Assembly: GCF_003240585.1 (NCBI RefSeq) | Contig: NZ_PCDP01000038.1 | Location: 248,001 to 312,000, forward strand | Length of the DNA: 64,000 nucleotides | Direction: 5' to 3' | Source: Arminella tubonensis | Lineage (GTDB): Bacteria; Pseudomonadota; Alphaproteobacteria; Rhizobiales; Rhizobiaceae | Part shown: one piece after another, positions 55,937 to 64,000 of the stretch | Layout: every line of letters starts with the position of its first letter | Position numbering within the stretch: the stretch's first letter is position 1 | Translations under genes and position numbers: made by a program | The notes under the pieces: generated by a model | What the model was told of the DNA's origin: nothing | Database searches by the model: none | The model's input: only the letters and a program-made list of their open reading frames with translations

Positions 55937-57001
55937 CTAGTAGACGAAGCCGATGATGTCGCGGACCTGTCTCATGGTGACTTCCGCGCGCGCTCTCGCC
56001 CGCTCGCCGCCGTCGCGCAGGATCGCGTCGATATGGCTGGTGTCGTCCATCAGCCGGCGCATTTCGCCTGTGATCGGCGACAAGACGCTGACGGCCAGAT
56101 CGACAAGCGCCGGTTTGAAGACCGAGAACTGCTGGCCGCCGAACTCGCTCAAAACCTCGGCTTTCGATTTATCGGCCAAAGCCGCATAGATGCCGACGAG
56201 GTTGTCGGCTTCCGGGCGTCCGGCGAGGCCGGCGACTTCGCTCGGCAAGCCATCCGGATCGGTCTTCGCCTTGCGAATCTTCTTCGAGATCGCCTCTTCA
56301 TCGTCCATCAGGTTGATGCGGGAGAGATCGGACGGGTCGGACTTCGACATCTTCTTGGTACCGTCCTTCAGCGACATCACGCGCGGCGCGGGGCCGTCGA
56401 TCAGCGCTTCGACCAGCGGGAAGAACGCATGGATAGGCTCTTCGCCAACCACCGTATCGATACCGTAGCCGGTGCGACGAATGTGCTCCATGTAGTCGAT
56501 GTTGAACTTCTGGGCGATGTCGCGCGCAAGCTCCAGATGCTGCTTCTGATCGTCGCCGACCGGCACATGCGTACCGCGATAGACGAGGATGTCGGCAGCC
56601 ATCAGGCTCGGATAGGCGAGCAGGCCGAGGGAAGCGTTTTCGCGATCCTTGCCCGCCTTGTCCTTGAACTGGGTCATGCGCTGCATCCAGCCGATACGGG
56701 CGACGCAGTTGAAGATCCAGGCAAGCTCAGCATGCTGCGGAACGGCGGACTGGTTGAAGACGATGTGCTTCTTGGGATCGATTCCGGAGGCGATGAAGGC
56801 TGCGGCTATCGAGCGGATCTGGCCGGGCAGGTCTTCATGCACGAGCTGCGCAGTCAACGAATGCAGGTCGACGACGCAATAGATGCAGTCGTTGTTTTCC
56901 TGCAGTGCCACGAACTTGCGGATGGCACCGAGATAATTGCCGAGGTGCAGGTTCCCGGTCGGTTGGACGCCGGAAAATACGAGTTTGTTGAATTCAGTCA
57001 T
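55937..57001 (-). CDS. trpS: Tryptophanyl-tRNA synthetase
   Basis: A 354 aa class I synthetase with the HIGH-type signature [13 protein letters not shown] (residues 15-27) and the KMSKS loop KKMSKSDPS. It charges tRNA-Trp. No T-box or other leader structure is visible. It is preceded by a VOC gene and followed by a palindromic repeat. Confidence 0.97.
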   Translation of the reverse strand: MTEFNKLVFSGVQPTGNLHLGNYLGAIRKFVALQENNDCIYCVVDLHSLTAQLVHEDLPGQIRSIAAAFIASGIDPKKHIVFNQSAVPQHAELAWIFNCVARIGWMQRMTQFKDKAGKDRENASLGLLAYPSLMAADILVYRGTHVPVGDDQKQHLELARDIAQKFNIDYMEHIRRTGYGIDTVVGEEPIHAFFPLVEALIDGPAPRVMSLKDGTKKMSKSDPSDLSRINLMDDEEAISKKIRKAKTDPDGLPSEVAGLAGRPEADNLVGIYAALADKSKAEVLSEFGGQQFSVFKPALVDLAVSVLSPITGEMRRLMDDTSHIDAILRDGGERARARAEVTMRQVRDIIGFVY

Positions 57002-57119
57002 TTCGTCCTCAAAAGGCTGGTGGAGGGCCCCGGGTCAGGCCTCAGCCCTTCCTTGGTCGTTCGGCGGGCTTATGCACGCAGGAGGCGGCTCAATCAAGTG
57101 GCCGGCCCGACGAAGCCGC

Positions 57120-57512
57120 TCAAGAATGCTGGATCAGGTCCCATTTGTTGCCATAGGGATCGGCGAAAACTGCGACAGTGCCGTAGACCTCGCGGCGTGG
57201 CTCTTCGAGAAAGCGGACACCCTTCGCCAGCATCGCGGCATGATCGCGGGCGAAGTCGTCGGTCTTCAGGAAGAAGCCGACGCGTCCGCCGGTCTGGTTG
57301 CCGATCGCGGCTTTCTGCTGTTCCCCGAATGCCTCGGCAAGCAGCAAGGCGGCGCCCTCTCCGCCTCCGGCCTTCACCACCACCCAGCGCTTCCCTCCCG
57401 GCTGGACCTCGTCGCGCAAGCAGTCGAATCCGAGCGTGCCACAATAAAAGGATTTGGCGCGGTCGTAACTGTCGACGACGAGCGTGACGAGGAAAACGGA
57501 TTGCTGGGTCAT
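57120..57512 (-). CDS. VOC superfamily (glyoxalase/bleomycin-resistance fold) protein
   Basis: From ATG 57512 the product is 130 aa: one VOC module with FLVTLVVDSYDRAKSFYCGTLGF, GGKRWVVV and the metal-site segment GTVAVFADPYGNKWDL. A small dioxygenase, isomerase or resistance protein of unknown substrate; its length fits a single-domain homodimer. It stands between the trpS and peptidase genes, with an AT-rich gap of about 200 nt upstream. Confidence 0.88.
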   Translation of the reverse strand: MTQQSVFLVTLVVDSYDRAKSFYCGTLGFDCLRDEVQPGGKRWVVVKAGGGEGAALLLAEAFGEQQKAAIGNQTGGRVGFFLKTDDFARDHAAMLAKGVRFLEEPRREVYGTVAVFADPYGNKWDLIQHS

Positions 57513-57715
57513 CGTGTCGTCCAATCTCACCGCGAATTGCCTGTGAATTTTCTTTTGTTCGCAATTTAATTGATTTTACCAAAATATGATGAGGAGAATT
57601 AATCACATTTTAGTATAATTTTACATAAATTTGCCTTTTTTTAGAATTTGATTCCCTCTGCGAAAAAATGGCGCCGGCCCGGCCTTTTCGGATCGGCCAT
57701 ATCAAGGAGGACGCA

Positions 57716-58144
57716 ATGCACAATGCTTACTCGATCGCACTCGCCGGCCTTTTCACCCTCTCGTCCGCCGCCACAGGGCAGACACAGATGAACAAGCGGC
57801 CCCATTTCGGCTTGGCAAGACATAGTCCGTCGGGGCCCTATTCGATGCAGACCACCAAGGTCAGTACCGGCTGTTTCCCGGCAAAGCTCCAAGCCATCCT
57901 GTCTTATATCGCCAGCCAGACGCGGCACGATCCGATGGTGACATCCGGCTTCCGGCCGCACGCCAGCCGCTCGGGCTCACTGCATCGCAGATGCATGGCA
58001 GCCGATATCAGAGTGCCGGGCGTCTCCGAAAGGGCGGTCGTCAGCGCGGCACAACGCGCGCCGGGAATCGGCGGCATCGGCACCTATTGCAACGGCATTA
58101 TACACGTCGACATCGGCCCGAGCCGACGCTGGATTCATTGTTGA
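57716..58144 (+). CDS. Secreted peptidase M15-like (DUF882/YcbK-type) protein
   Basis: From ATG 57716 this is 142 aa with an N-terminal hydrophobic stretch (NAYSIALAGLFTLSSAATG) that looks like a signal peptide. The body has SGFRPHASRSGSLHRRCMAAD and GGIGTYCNGIIHVDIG, with a His-x6-Asp and a HVD site as in M15_3 metallopeptidases of the YcbK/DUF882 type. Such proteins trim peptidoglycan peptides. The GNHVD-type spacing is slightly unusual. Divergently placed from VOC and convergent with murJ. Confidence 0.75.
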   Translation: MHNAYSIALAGLFTLSSAATGQTQMNKRPHFGLARHSPSGPYSMQTTKVSTGCFPAKLQAILSYIASQTRHDPMVTSGFRPHASRSGSLHRRCMAADIRVPGVSERAVVSAAQRAPGIGGIGTYCNGIIHVDIGPSRRWIHC

Positions 58145-58165
58145 CGGGTTTACTTCGCTATCGCT

Positions 58166-59770
58166 TCAGAGATCTGGTCCGGCCGGTCCGCTGACAGGCT
58201 TCGACGCCGGTGGCTTTCGTTTGAGATTGCGGCGGATCATGCCCAGATCAACGCCGCCGATCAGGAAGGCGACGAGGAAATAGACGACCATCGAGATCAG
58301 TATCAATAGAGACAAGGTGGCGGTCTTCGTCAGCAATGACGAACCGGTGGCAAGCAGCGGCTCCCAGCGATGCAACAGGTAGACGATCATTCCGCCCATG
58401 GTAGCAGAGGAAACCAGCAACAGCCCGGTGCGGCGGGCGAGCGCCCATTCCCAAGTCAGGTGCCCGCGGCGCAGCAGCGTGACCAGAAGCAGCACCGTGT
58501 TGATCCATCCCGCGACCGCCTCGGCCAAAGCGATGCCGCGCTCGGCAAGCAGGGGAAAGAGCAGGATGGAAAGCGCCGAATTGACGAAGACGGCTATGCC
58601 GGTGAAGCGCATCGGCGACTTGGTATCCTCCCGGGCATAGAAACCGGGCTGCAGCGCCTTGATCAAAACGAAGCCCGGCAGGCCCAGGCCGAAAATGGCG
58701 AGGATCGAACCGACGAGCGCGGTATTGCTGGCGGTGAAGGCACCGCGCTCGTAAAGCACGCGGATGATGTCGTCGGACAGAAGCCACAGGGCGACGGCCG
58801 CGGGAAGCGTCAGGAACAGCACGAATTCGATCGACCGGTTCTGGATATTGCCGGCTTCACGCGCATGGCCGGACTTCAACGCCCGGGCAAGTTCCGGCAG
58901 AAGCACGACCCCGACCGCGACGCCGACGACGCCGAGCGGCAATTGGTAGATGCGGTCGGCATATTGCAGCGCGGCGATCGCGCCCTCCTTGCTCGAGGCG
59001 ATGGCCTGACCGATCACCAGATTGATCTGGGTGACACCGCCCGTTATTGCAGCGGGAACGGCAAGGACCAGGAGCCGCTTGACGTTCGGCGTGAAACGCG
59101 GAAAGCGCAGGCCGATATTGATGCCGGCATGGCGTACGCCGATATAGACAACGGCCAGCTGGAGTACGCCTGCGACCAGCACAGACCAGGACAAATACCA
59201 GGCGGTCGCGAGAGGATCGGAACCGTAGTAGATCGCGTAGAACAGCGCACCGATCATCACGATATTGAGGAAAATCGGTGCGACGGCGGCGGCAAAGAAG
59301 TGATGCAGCGAATTCAGCATGCCGCTCATCATCGCTGTCAGCGACATCGACATGAGATAGGGAAACATCACGATCGCCAACCGGACCGTGAGGTCGAACT
59401 TCTCGGGATCGTCGGCAAATCCCGGCGCGATGATCCACCTGACCAGGAGTGGCATCGCCAATTCCATGATGACGGTGATGAGGAAGAGCACGGAGAACAG
59501 GACGCCGAAGACCTCTTCGGAAAAACGCTTCGCGCCCTCGATACCGTTTGCCTCGATCTCCTTGGCAAACAACGGTACGAAGGCGGCGTTGAACGCGCCT
59601 TCGGCAAATAGGCGACGGAAGAGATTTGGAAAACGGAACGCGGCATAGAAGACGTCGGCCATGGGGCCTGTACCGAGGGCTGCAGCCATCAGCGTTTCGC
59701 GAGCGAACCCGAAGATGCGGCTGCCGAGCGTAGCTCCGCCGACCGTGGCGAATTTCTTGACGAGGCTCAT
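58166..59770 (-). CDS. murJ: Lipid II flippase MurJ (MviN)
   Basis: A 534 aa MATE-like flippase of the MurJ family with about 14 TM helices. It opens [21 protein letters not shown] and has [30 protein letters not shown], the conserved lipid II path. The start overlaps the glnD stop by 4 nt. It moves lipid II across the inner membrane in peptidoglycan synthesis. The C-terminal extension (KRKPPASKP) is cytosolic and basic. Confidence 0.96.
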   Translation of the reverse strand: MSLVKKFATVGGATLGSRIFGFARETLMAAALGTGPMADVFYAAFRFPNLFRRLFAEGAFNAAFVPLFAKEIEANGIEGAKRFSEEVFGVLFSVLFLITVIMELAMPLLVRWIIAPGFADDPEKFDLTVRLAIVMFPYLMSMSLTAMMSGMLNSLHHFFAAAVAPIFLNIVMIGALFYAIYYGSDPLATAWYLSWSVLVAGVLQLAVVYIGVRHAGINIGLRFPRFTPNVKRLLVLAVPAAITGGVTQINLVIGQAIASSKEGAIAALQYADRIYQLPLGVVGVAVGVVLLPELARALKSGHAREAGNIQNRSIEFVLFLTLPAAVALWLLSDDIIRVLYERGAFTASNTALVGSILAIFGLGLPGFVLIKALQPGFYAREDTKSPMRFTGIAVFVNSALSILLFPLLAERGIALAEAVAGWINTVLLLVTLLRRGHLTWEWALARRTGLLLVSSATMGGMIVYLLHRWEPLLATGSSLLTKTATLSLLILISMVVYFLVAFLIGGVDLGMIRRNLKRKPPASKPVSGPAGPDL

Positions 59771-62670
59771 GCGGCGGAACCGGCTTTCTTGTCAGCGTTC
59801 AACAAACGGGTATTGGAAGGCGCGATGATGCCGGACGGCATGCGCTGGCGCAGTTCGTCCTCCTCCCCTGACATCACCGCCTTCAGCCGCGCGATGATAT
59901 TGCCCCGCTTGTTGTCGTTGGTGATCTTCTGCCCGACGAGGTCGGTGACGTAGAATGTGTCAATAACCTTCTCGCCGAAGGTGGTGATGCGCGCCGACTG
60001 GATATCGAGCGACAGATCGGACAAGACCGCCGTGATCTCGGACAGCAGGCCTGTGCGGTCGAGGCATTCGACCTCGATGACGGTGAACTTGTTCGACAGC
60101 GTGTTCGACATCGTCACCGACGGCGGGATGACGAAGGCCTTGTTCTTACGGCGGTTCTTCGTCCGCGTCGCGATCACTTCCGGCAGGCGCTTGCGACCGG
60201 AGAGCACATCCTCGATCATCTTGCCGATCGTGGCGGCGCGGCGCAGCTCGTCGGCGTCATCGGCGAACTCGCGGTTGATGTGGATGGTGTCGAGCGCCCG
60301 GCCGTCCGATGTCGTGAAAATCTGCGCGTCGGCGATATTGGCGCCGGCTGCGGCACAGGCGCCGGCGATCACGGTCAACAGGCGCGGATGGTCGGGCGAC
60401 AGCACGGTAATCTCGGTGATGGCGTGGAAGCTGTCGGTCCGCACCATCGTCGACAATGCCTGCCCGGCCTTGTCGGTCTGGCGGATGAACTGGGTATGGC
60501 GGATCTGGTCTTCGAGCGGCACTGACAGGAGATACGGCTGGTAATGAAGCTTGCTGTAGGTCTTGCGGTCCTTCTGGCTCCAGTCGGAAAGTGCGTTGAA
60601 CAGCGCATCGGCCGCCGATTTCGCCCTCTCCTTGCGCGAGACCTCGGAGAAGCCGCCTGCCAGCAACAGTTCGGTCTCGTAATAGAGCGTGCGGAGAAGC
60701 TGGCCTTTCCAGCCGTTCCAGACGCCGGGACCGACGGCGCGGATATCGCAGACCGTCAGGATCAGCAGCATCTTCAGCCGGTCCAGCGACTGCACGCGGT
60801 CGGCGAAATCGGTGATCGTCTTGCGGTCGGTCAGGTCGCGCGTCTGGGCGACCATCGACATCGTCAGATGTTCCTCGATCAGCCAGACGACAATTTCGGT
60901 CTGCTTCGGCGAAAGGCCGAAGCGCGGCCCGAGCTTTCGCGCCACCTTGGCGCCGGCTATCGAGTGGTCTTCCTGACGGCCCTTGGCGACGTCGTGCAGC
61001 AGAACGGCGACATAGAGTGCGTCCCTGTCCTCGACACCCGGCATCAGCTGGTTGACGAGCGGATGCGTGTCGTTGGCATTGCCCTTGTCGATTTCCGAAA
61101 GCACGTCGACGGCGCGAATCAGATGCTCGTCGACCGTATAGTGGTGATACATGCTGAACTGCATCATCGAGACGATCTTGCCGAATTCCGGAATGAAGCG
61201 GCCAAGGACGCCTGCCTCGTTCATGCGGCGCAGGATCAGGGCAGGATCGCGCCTGGAAGTCAGGATCGCTAGGAAGAGCCGGTTCGCCTCTTCGTTTTCG
61301 CGCAGGTCATTGTCGATCAGCGACAGCGACCGCGTCACCCGTTTTAGCGCGTCGGGGTGAAATTCCAGGCCGTTGATGTCGGCGACGTGGAACAGACGGA
61401 TAAGGCTGACGGGATCGCGCTTGAAGACATCGGGATTAGCGAGCGCGATGCGGCCGCGATCCTCGACGAATTCGATCGAGCCGGCGATCTTCCGCGAGCG
61501 ATGGGCAAAGCGACTGATAACGCCGGTCAGACCCGGCGTCGCCTTCGCCTGTTGATCCTCGAGCGCTGCGCAGAGGATGCGCGTCAGGTCACCGACGTCC
61601 TTGGCGACGAGGAAATAGTGCTTCATGAAGCGTTCGACGGCCGACAGGCCTGGACGGGCGTTGTAGCCGAGCGCTTCGGCAATCTCGCGCTGGATGTCGA
61701 AGGACAGCCGCTCCTCGGCCTTGTTGGTCAGGAAATGCATGTGGCAGCGCACCGCCCACAGGAAGTCCTCGGCCTTCATGAACAGGCGGTATTCGTGGCG
61801 GGAGAGCACGCCGAGCTTCACCAGCTCGGCCGGGTCGCGCACGTGGTAGTAATATTTCGAGATCCAGAACAACGTGTGCATGTCGCGCAGGCCGCCCTTG
61901 CCCTCCTTGACGTTGGGCTCGACGAGATAGCGCGTATCGCCGGCCTTGCGATGGCGCTCGTCGCGCTCGGCAAGTTTCGCGGCGATGAATTCAGGGCCGG
62001 TGTTGGTGACGACTTCCTTGTCGAAACGCGTTTCCAGCTCATGGGCCAGCCGCTCCAGGCCGCAGATGTAGCGCATCTCGAGAATGGCCGTCCGGATGGT
62101 CATGTCCGACTTCGACAGGCGGATGCATTCCTCGACGGTGCGGGTGGCGTGGCCGACCTTGAAGCCCATGTCCCAGAGGACATAGAGGACGAATTCGACA
62201 GCCTTGTGGGTGTCGTCCTCGGGCTTCGGCAGGAAGAGGAAGAGCAGGTCGATATCCGAACCGGGCGCCAGCGTATCACGGCCATAGCCGCCGACCGCGG
62301 TGATCGCGAACTTGTCTTTCTGCCTTGGAAAAATGTGCTGGACGGCGAAGTCGTAGAGAACGGTGATCAGCTGGTCCTGCAGCCAGGAAATCCTATAGGC
62401 GCATCGAAGGCCACTTCCGTCCTCGAAGAGCAGTGCCTTGGCCTTTTCGCGACCATCCTGGCTTGCCTTCTTCAAGACAGCCAGCAACGCGTTGCGCAAC
62501 TCGTCCTTCCTGGCACCGTAGTGCTCGACGAGCGCTTCGCATTCCGCCCTGAGCGCGGCGACATCGAGGATGTCGGAGAAATCGGTATCGTTCGTCGCCA
62601 TGCGGGGCCGACTTAGGTCCTGATCGTTGCCTGTGGCCGCTTGCTGGCGCACCTGTAGTTTCGTCTGCAT
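59767..62670 (-). CDS. glnD: Bifunctional uridylyltransferase/uridylyl-removing enzyme
   Basis: A 967 aa GlnD. The nucleotidyltransferase motif is [19 protein letters not shown] (127-145), the HD hydrolase site is [19 protein letters not shown] (about 550-568), and two ACT domains occupy about 735-930. It uridylylates and deuridylylates PII proteins in response to glutamine. A shorter start (MATNDTDF, at 62601) is possible; neither has a strong RBS. The order mutS-(ORF)-glnD-murJ is the rhizobial order. Confidence 0.97.
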   Translation of the reverse strand: MQTKLQVRQQAATGNDQDLSRPRMATNDTDFSDILDVAALRAECEALVEHYGARKDELRNALLAVLKKASQDGREKAKALLFEDGSGLRCAYRISWLQDQLITVLYDFAVQHIFPRQKDKFAITAVGGYGRDTLAPGSDIDLLFLFLPKPEDDTHKAVEFVLYVLWDMGFKVGHATRTVEECIRLSKSDMTIRTAILEMRYICGLERLAHELETRFDKEVVTNTGPEFIAAKLAERDERHRKAGDTRYLVEPNVKEGKGGLRDMHTLFWISKYYYHVRDPAELVKLGVLSRHEYRLFMKAEDFLWAVRCHMHFLTNKAEERLSFDIQREIAEALGYNARPGLSAVERFMKHYFLVAKDVGDLTRILCAALEDQQAKATPGLTGVISRFAHRSRKIAGSIEFVEDRGRIALANPDVFKRDPVSLIRLFHVADINGLEFHPDALKRVTRSLSLIDNDLRENEEANRLFLAILTSRRDPALILRRMNEAGVLGRFIPEFGKIVSMMQFSMYHHYTVDEHLIRAVDVLSEIDKGNANDTHPLVNQLMPGVEDRDALYVAVLLHDVAKGRQEDHSIAGAKVARKLGPRFGLSPKQTEIVVWLIEEHLTMSMVAQTRDLTDRKTITDFADRVQSLDRLKMLLILTVCDIRAVGPGVWNGWKGQLLRTLYYETELLLAGGFSEVSRKERAKSAADALFNALSDWSQKDRKTYSKLHYQPYLLSVPLEDQIRHTQFIRQTDKAGQALSTMVRTDSFHAITEITVLSPDHPRLLTVIAGACAAAGANIADAQIFTTSDGRALDTIHINREFADDADELRRAATIGKMIEDVLSGRKRLPEVIATRTKNRRKNKAFVIPPSVTMSNTLSNKFTVIEVECLDRTGLLSEITAVLSDLSLDIQSARITTFGEKVIDTFYVTDLVGQKITNDNKRGNIIARLKAVMSGEEDELRQRMPSGIIAPSNTRLLNADKKAGSAA

Positions 62671-62823
62671 GCGCTATAGCCCTTTTGCCCTGCAATTGAC
62701 ACAGGCATAATATGAACCAGACCCTTTAAATTTGACGAAGGCGATGCCCCGATGCCCAAGGCCAACGGCCGCGATTTTGGCAATTGCCGGCGTGCCTGCC
62801 GTATCGCTATCGGCAGAAGGATG

Positions 62824-63111
62824 TCAGGCAGTGACATCCGAAAGTTTCATGTCATTTATGTGATATAGGATCTGTCGCGACTGGGCGCCGATCTTCATCA
62901 GCAGTTCGCGGTCGCATTCCCAATAACCAGCCTTCGATATCTTGGTGCTGATGTCGGAAATCTTGCCGCAGGCAATAACGATATCAAGAAGTCCGCGGGC
63001 GCTGTTCCATTCGACCACCTCGCTACCTTCGGCAGCCTTGTGCAAGGCTTCGATCGGCGAGAAGCGGTCGGAGAGGTTGCGCACCTCCATGAGAAGATTT
63101 TCGATATGCAT
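62824..63111 (-). CDS. Small hypothetical protein between mutS and glnD
   Basis: A 95 aa protein, largely helical, starting MHIENLLMEVRNLSDRF and ending LSDVTA; it has one Cys-containing core (VIACGKISDI) and no signal or TM segment. I do not recognise the family. It is on the same strand as mutS with only 24 nt between them, so it is probably read from the mutS transcript, and it has a plausible coding pattern. Confidence 0.65.
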   Translation of the reverse strand: MHIENLLMEVRNLSDRFSPIEALHKAAEGSEVVEWNSARGLLDIVIACGKISDISTKISKAGYWECDRELLMKIGAQSRQILYHINDMKLSDVTA

Positions 63112-63135
63112 CGTCGAAGTCCTGCGACGCCTGGA

Positions 63136-64000
63136 TTAACCGGCCTGATTGAGCTTTTTCTTCAGATCGTACAGCGCATCGAGTGCGGTGCGCGGTGTCA
63201 TGTCGTCGAGGTCCAGCGCCTTCAGCGCCTCCTCTACCTTCGAGGCTCCGCGCGAGCGAGTTGCCTCCTCGCGCCGGACCGCTACCTGGAAGAGCGGCAG
63301 ATCGTCGATCAGCTGGCTCGCCGGGTTCTTCCTGTCCGCATCTTCCAGCCGCGTCAGCACATCGCGAGCACGGGAGACGACCGAAGCCGGGAGACCTGCG
63401 AGCCGCGCCACCTGGATGCCGTATGACCTGTCCGCAGCACCGGGGCCGACTTCGTGCAGGAAGATGACCTCACCGTCCCATTCCTTCACCCGCATCGTGG
63501 CATTCGAAAGGCGTCTCAGCTTTTCTGATAGCACGGTCAGCTCGTGGAAATGGGTGGCGAAGAGCCCGCGGCAGCGATTGACCTCGTGGAGGTGCTCGAC
63601 GGACGCCCAGGCGATCGACAGGCCGTCGAAGGTGGCAGTGCCCCGACCGATTTCGTCGAGGATGACCAGCGACCGCTCGCTCGCCTGATTGAGGATGGCG
63701 GCTGTTTCGACCATTTCAACCATGAAGGTCGAACGACCGCGTGCCAGGTCGTCCGAGGCGCCGACCCTTGAAAACAGCCGGTCGACAATGCCGATGTGGG
63801 CGGATGACGCCGGCACGAACGAGCCCATCTGCGCCATGATGGCGATCAGCGCGTTCTGGCGGAGAAACGTCGATTTGCCGCCCATGTTCGGCCCGGTCAG
63901 GAGCCAGATGGCACCGTCCTTGCCGTCCTCGTGCGGAGACAAGTCACAATTGTTGGCGACGAAAGGCCCGGACGCCTGCCGGCGCAGCGCCTGCTCGACC
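63136..64000 (-). CDS. mutS: DNA mismatch repair protein MutS, C-terminal part
   Basis: The frame is open to the right edge. The visible 287 residues contain the ATPase: Walker [22 protein letters not shown] (Walker B/D-loop), the ABC signature-like [12 protein letters not shown] and THFHELTVL, then the helix-U-turn-helix tail with the beta-clamp region DLPLFQV. MutS recognises mismatches and recruits MutL. It ends in [11 protein letters not shown]-terminal domains lie outside the window. Confidence 0.96.
   Translation of the reverse strand, partial: VEQALRRQASGPFVANNCDLSPHEDGKDGAIWLLTGPNMGGKSTFLRQNALIAIMAQMGSFVPASSAHIGIVDRLFSRVGASDDLARGRSTFMVEMVETAAILNQASERSLVILDEIGRGTATFDGLSIAWASVEHLHEVNRCRGLFATHFHELTVLSEKLRRLSNATMRVKEWDGEVIFLHEVGPGAADRSYGIQVARLAGLPASVVSRARDVLTRLEDADRKNPASQLIDDLPLFQVAVRREEATRSRGASKVEEALKALDLDDMTPRTALDALYDLKKKLNQAG

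Noticed and set aside
58370-59611. Plus-strand frame of about 413 codons opposite murJ
   Set aside because: Gln/Asp/Arg-rich shadow translation, no motif, and the minus strand is a clear flippase.

Overview
The window is a gene-dense, GC-rich stretch that reads as a chromosomal segment of a Rhizobium-type alphaproteobacterium, close to the R. leguminosarum/R. etli group. The evidence is rhizobial gene order (mutS, small ORF, glnD, murJ, trpS; tsaB, rimI, fur/mur, plsC, miaB, phoH, ybeY, corC, lnt; a praR-type regulator next to metK; dapD-dapE; rpmH-rnpA-yidC-engB-argB), BA14K, DUF1150 and CbpM family proteins, rhizobial intergenic palindromes, and a triple-hairpin anti-Shine-Dalgarno sRNA of a kind known in rhizobia. 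I see no IS element, prophage, CRISPR array or rRNA.

Left third (1-17 kb) is accessory metabolism and stress. It opens with the tail of a FucU/RbsD-type mutarotase, then a minus-strand hydroxyproline-type cluster: proline racemase family enzyme, divergent SDR and FAD-dependent D-amino acid oxidoreductase. A lipoprotein esterase, an sRNA, an aldo/keto reductase, an SDR divergent from a LysR regulator, a TetR/methyltransferase pair, an SDR, a BA14K protein, CbpA-CbpM chaperones and a Ser/Thr-rich orphan follow. Next come arsRCH, in which arsH carries one in-frame stop, a tRNA-Arg(ACG), a sensor kinase and a chemoreceptor.

The middle (19.4-46 kb) is mostly housekeeping. rpmH-rnpA-yidC and engB form a plus-strand core. 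Between engB and argB lies an opposed ECF sigma/anti-sigma/fasciclin module. Then argB, a PEP-mutase-like enzyme, a pyrimidine nucleotidase, an EF-hand protein, a LOG protein, dapD-dapE, and a minus-strand def-vapBC-fmt-truA unit in which a toxin-antitoxin pair sits inside the deformylase/formyltransferase operon. rmuC, rbsK, a Cache chemoreceptor, an unknown protein, a nucleoside hydrolase and a small heat-shock protein with an RpoH-like promoter and a ROSE-like RNA thermometer follow, then trmB, metK and praR.

The right third (46-64 kb) is almost wholly minus-strand housekeeping. One long, tightly packed unit runs tsaB-rimI-fur/mur-plsC-miaB-phoH-ybeY-corC-lnt. It is preceded by nfu, uspA, trpS, a VOC protein and glnD-murJ, and the window ends inside mutS. 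Many joints are ATGA or TGATG overlaps, which suggests coupled translation.

The most notable non-genic signals are the three-hairpin anti-SD sRNA (about 4995-5119) with a 15-bp inverted repeat upstream, the RpoH/ROSE heat switch at 42560-42650, and two large palindromic intergenic repeats. Nothing here is an obvious new defence or biosynthetic system. The best leads are the divergent SDR in the hydroxyproline cluster, the sigma/anti-sigma/fasciclin module and the sRNA.
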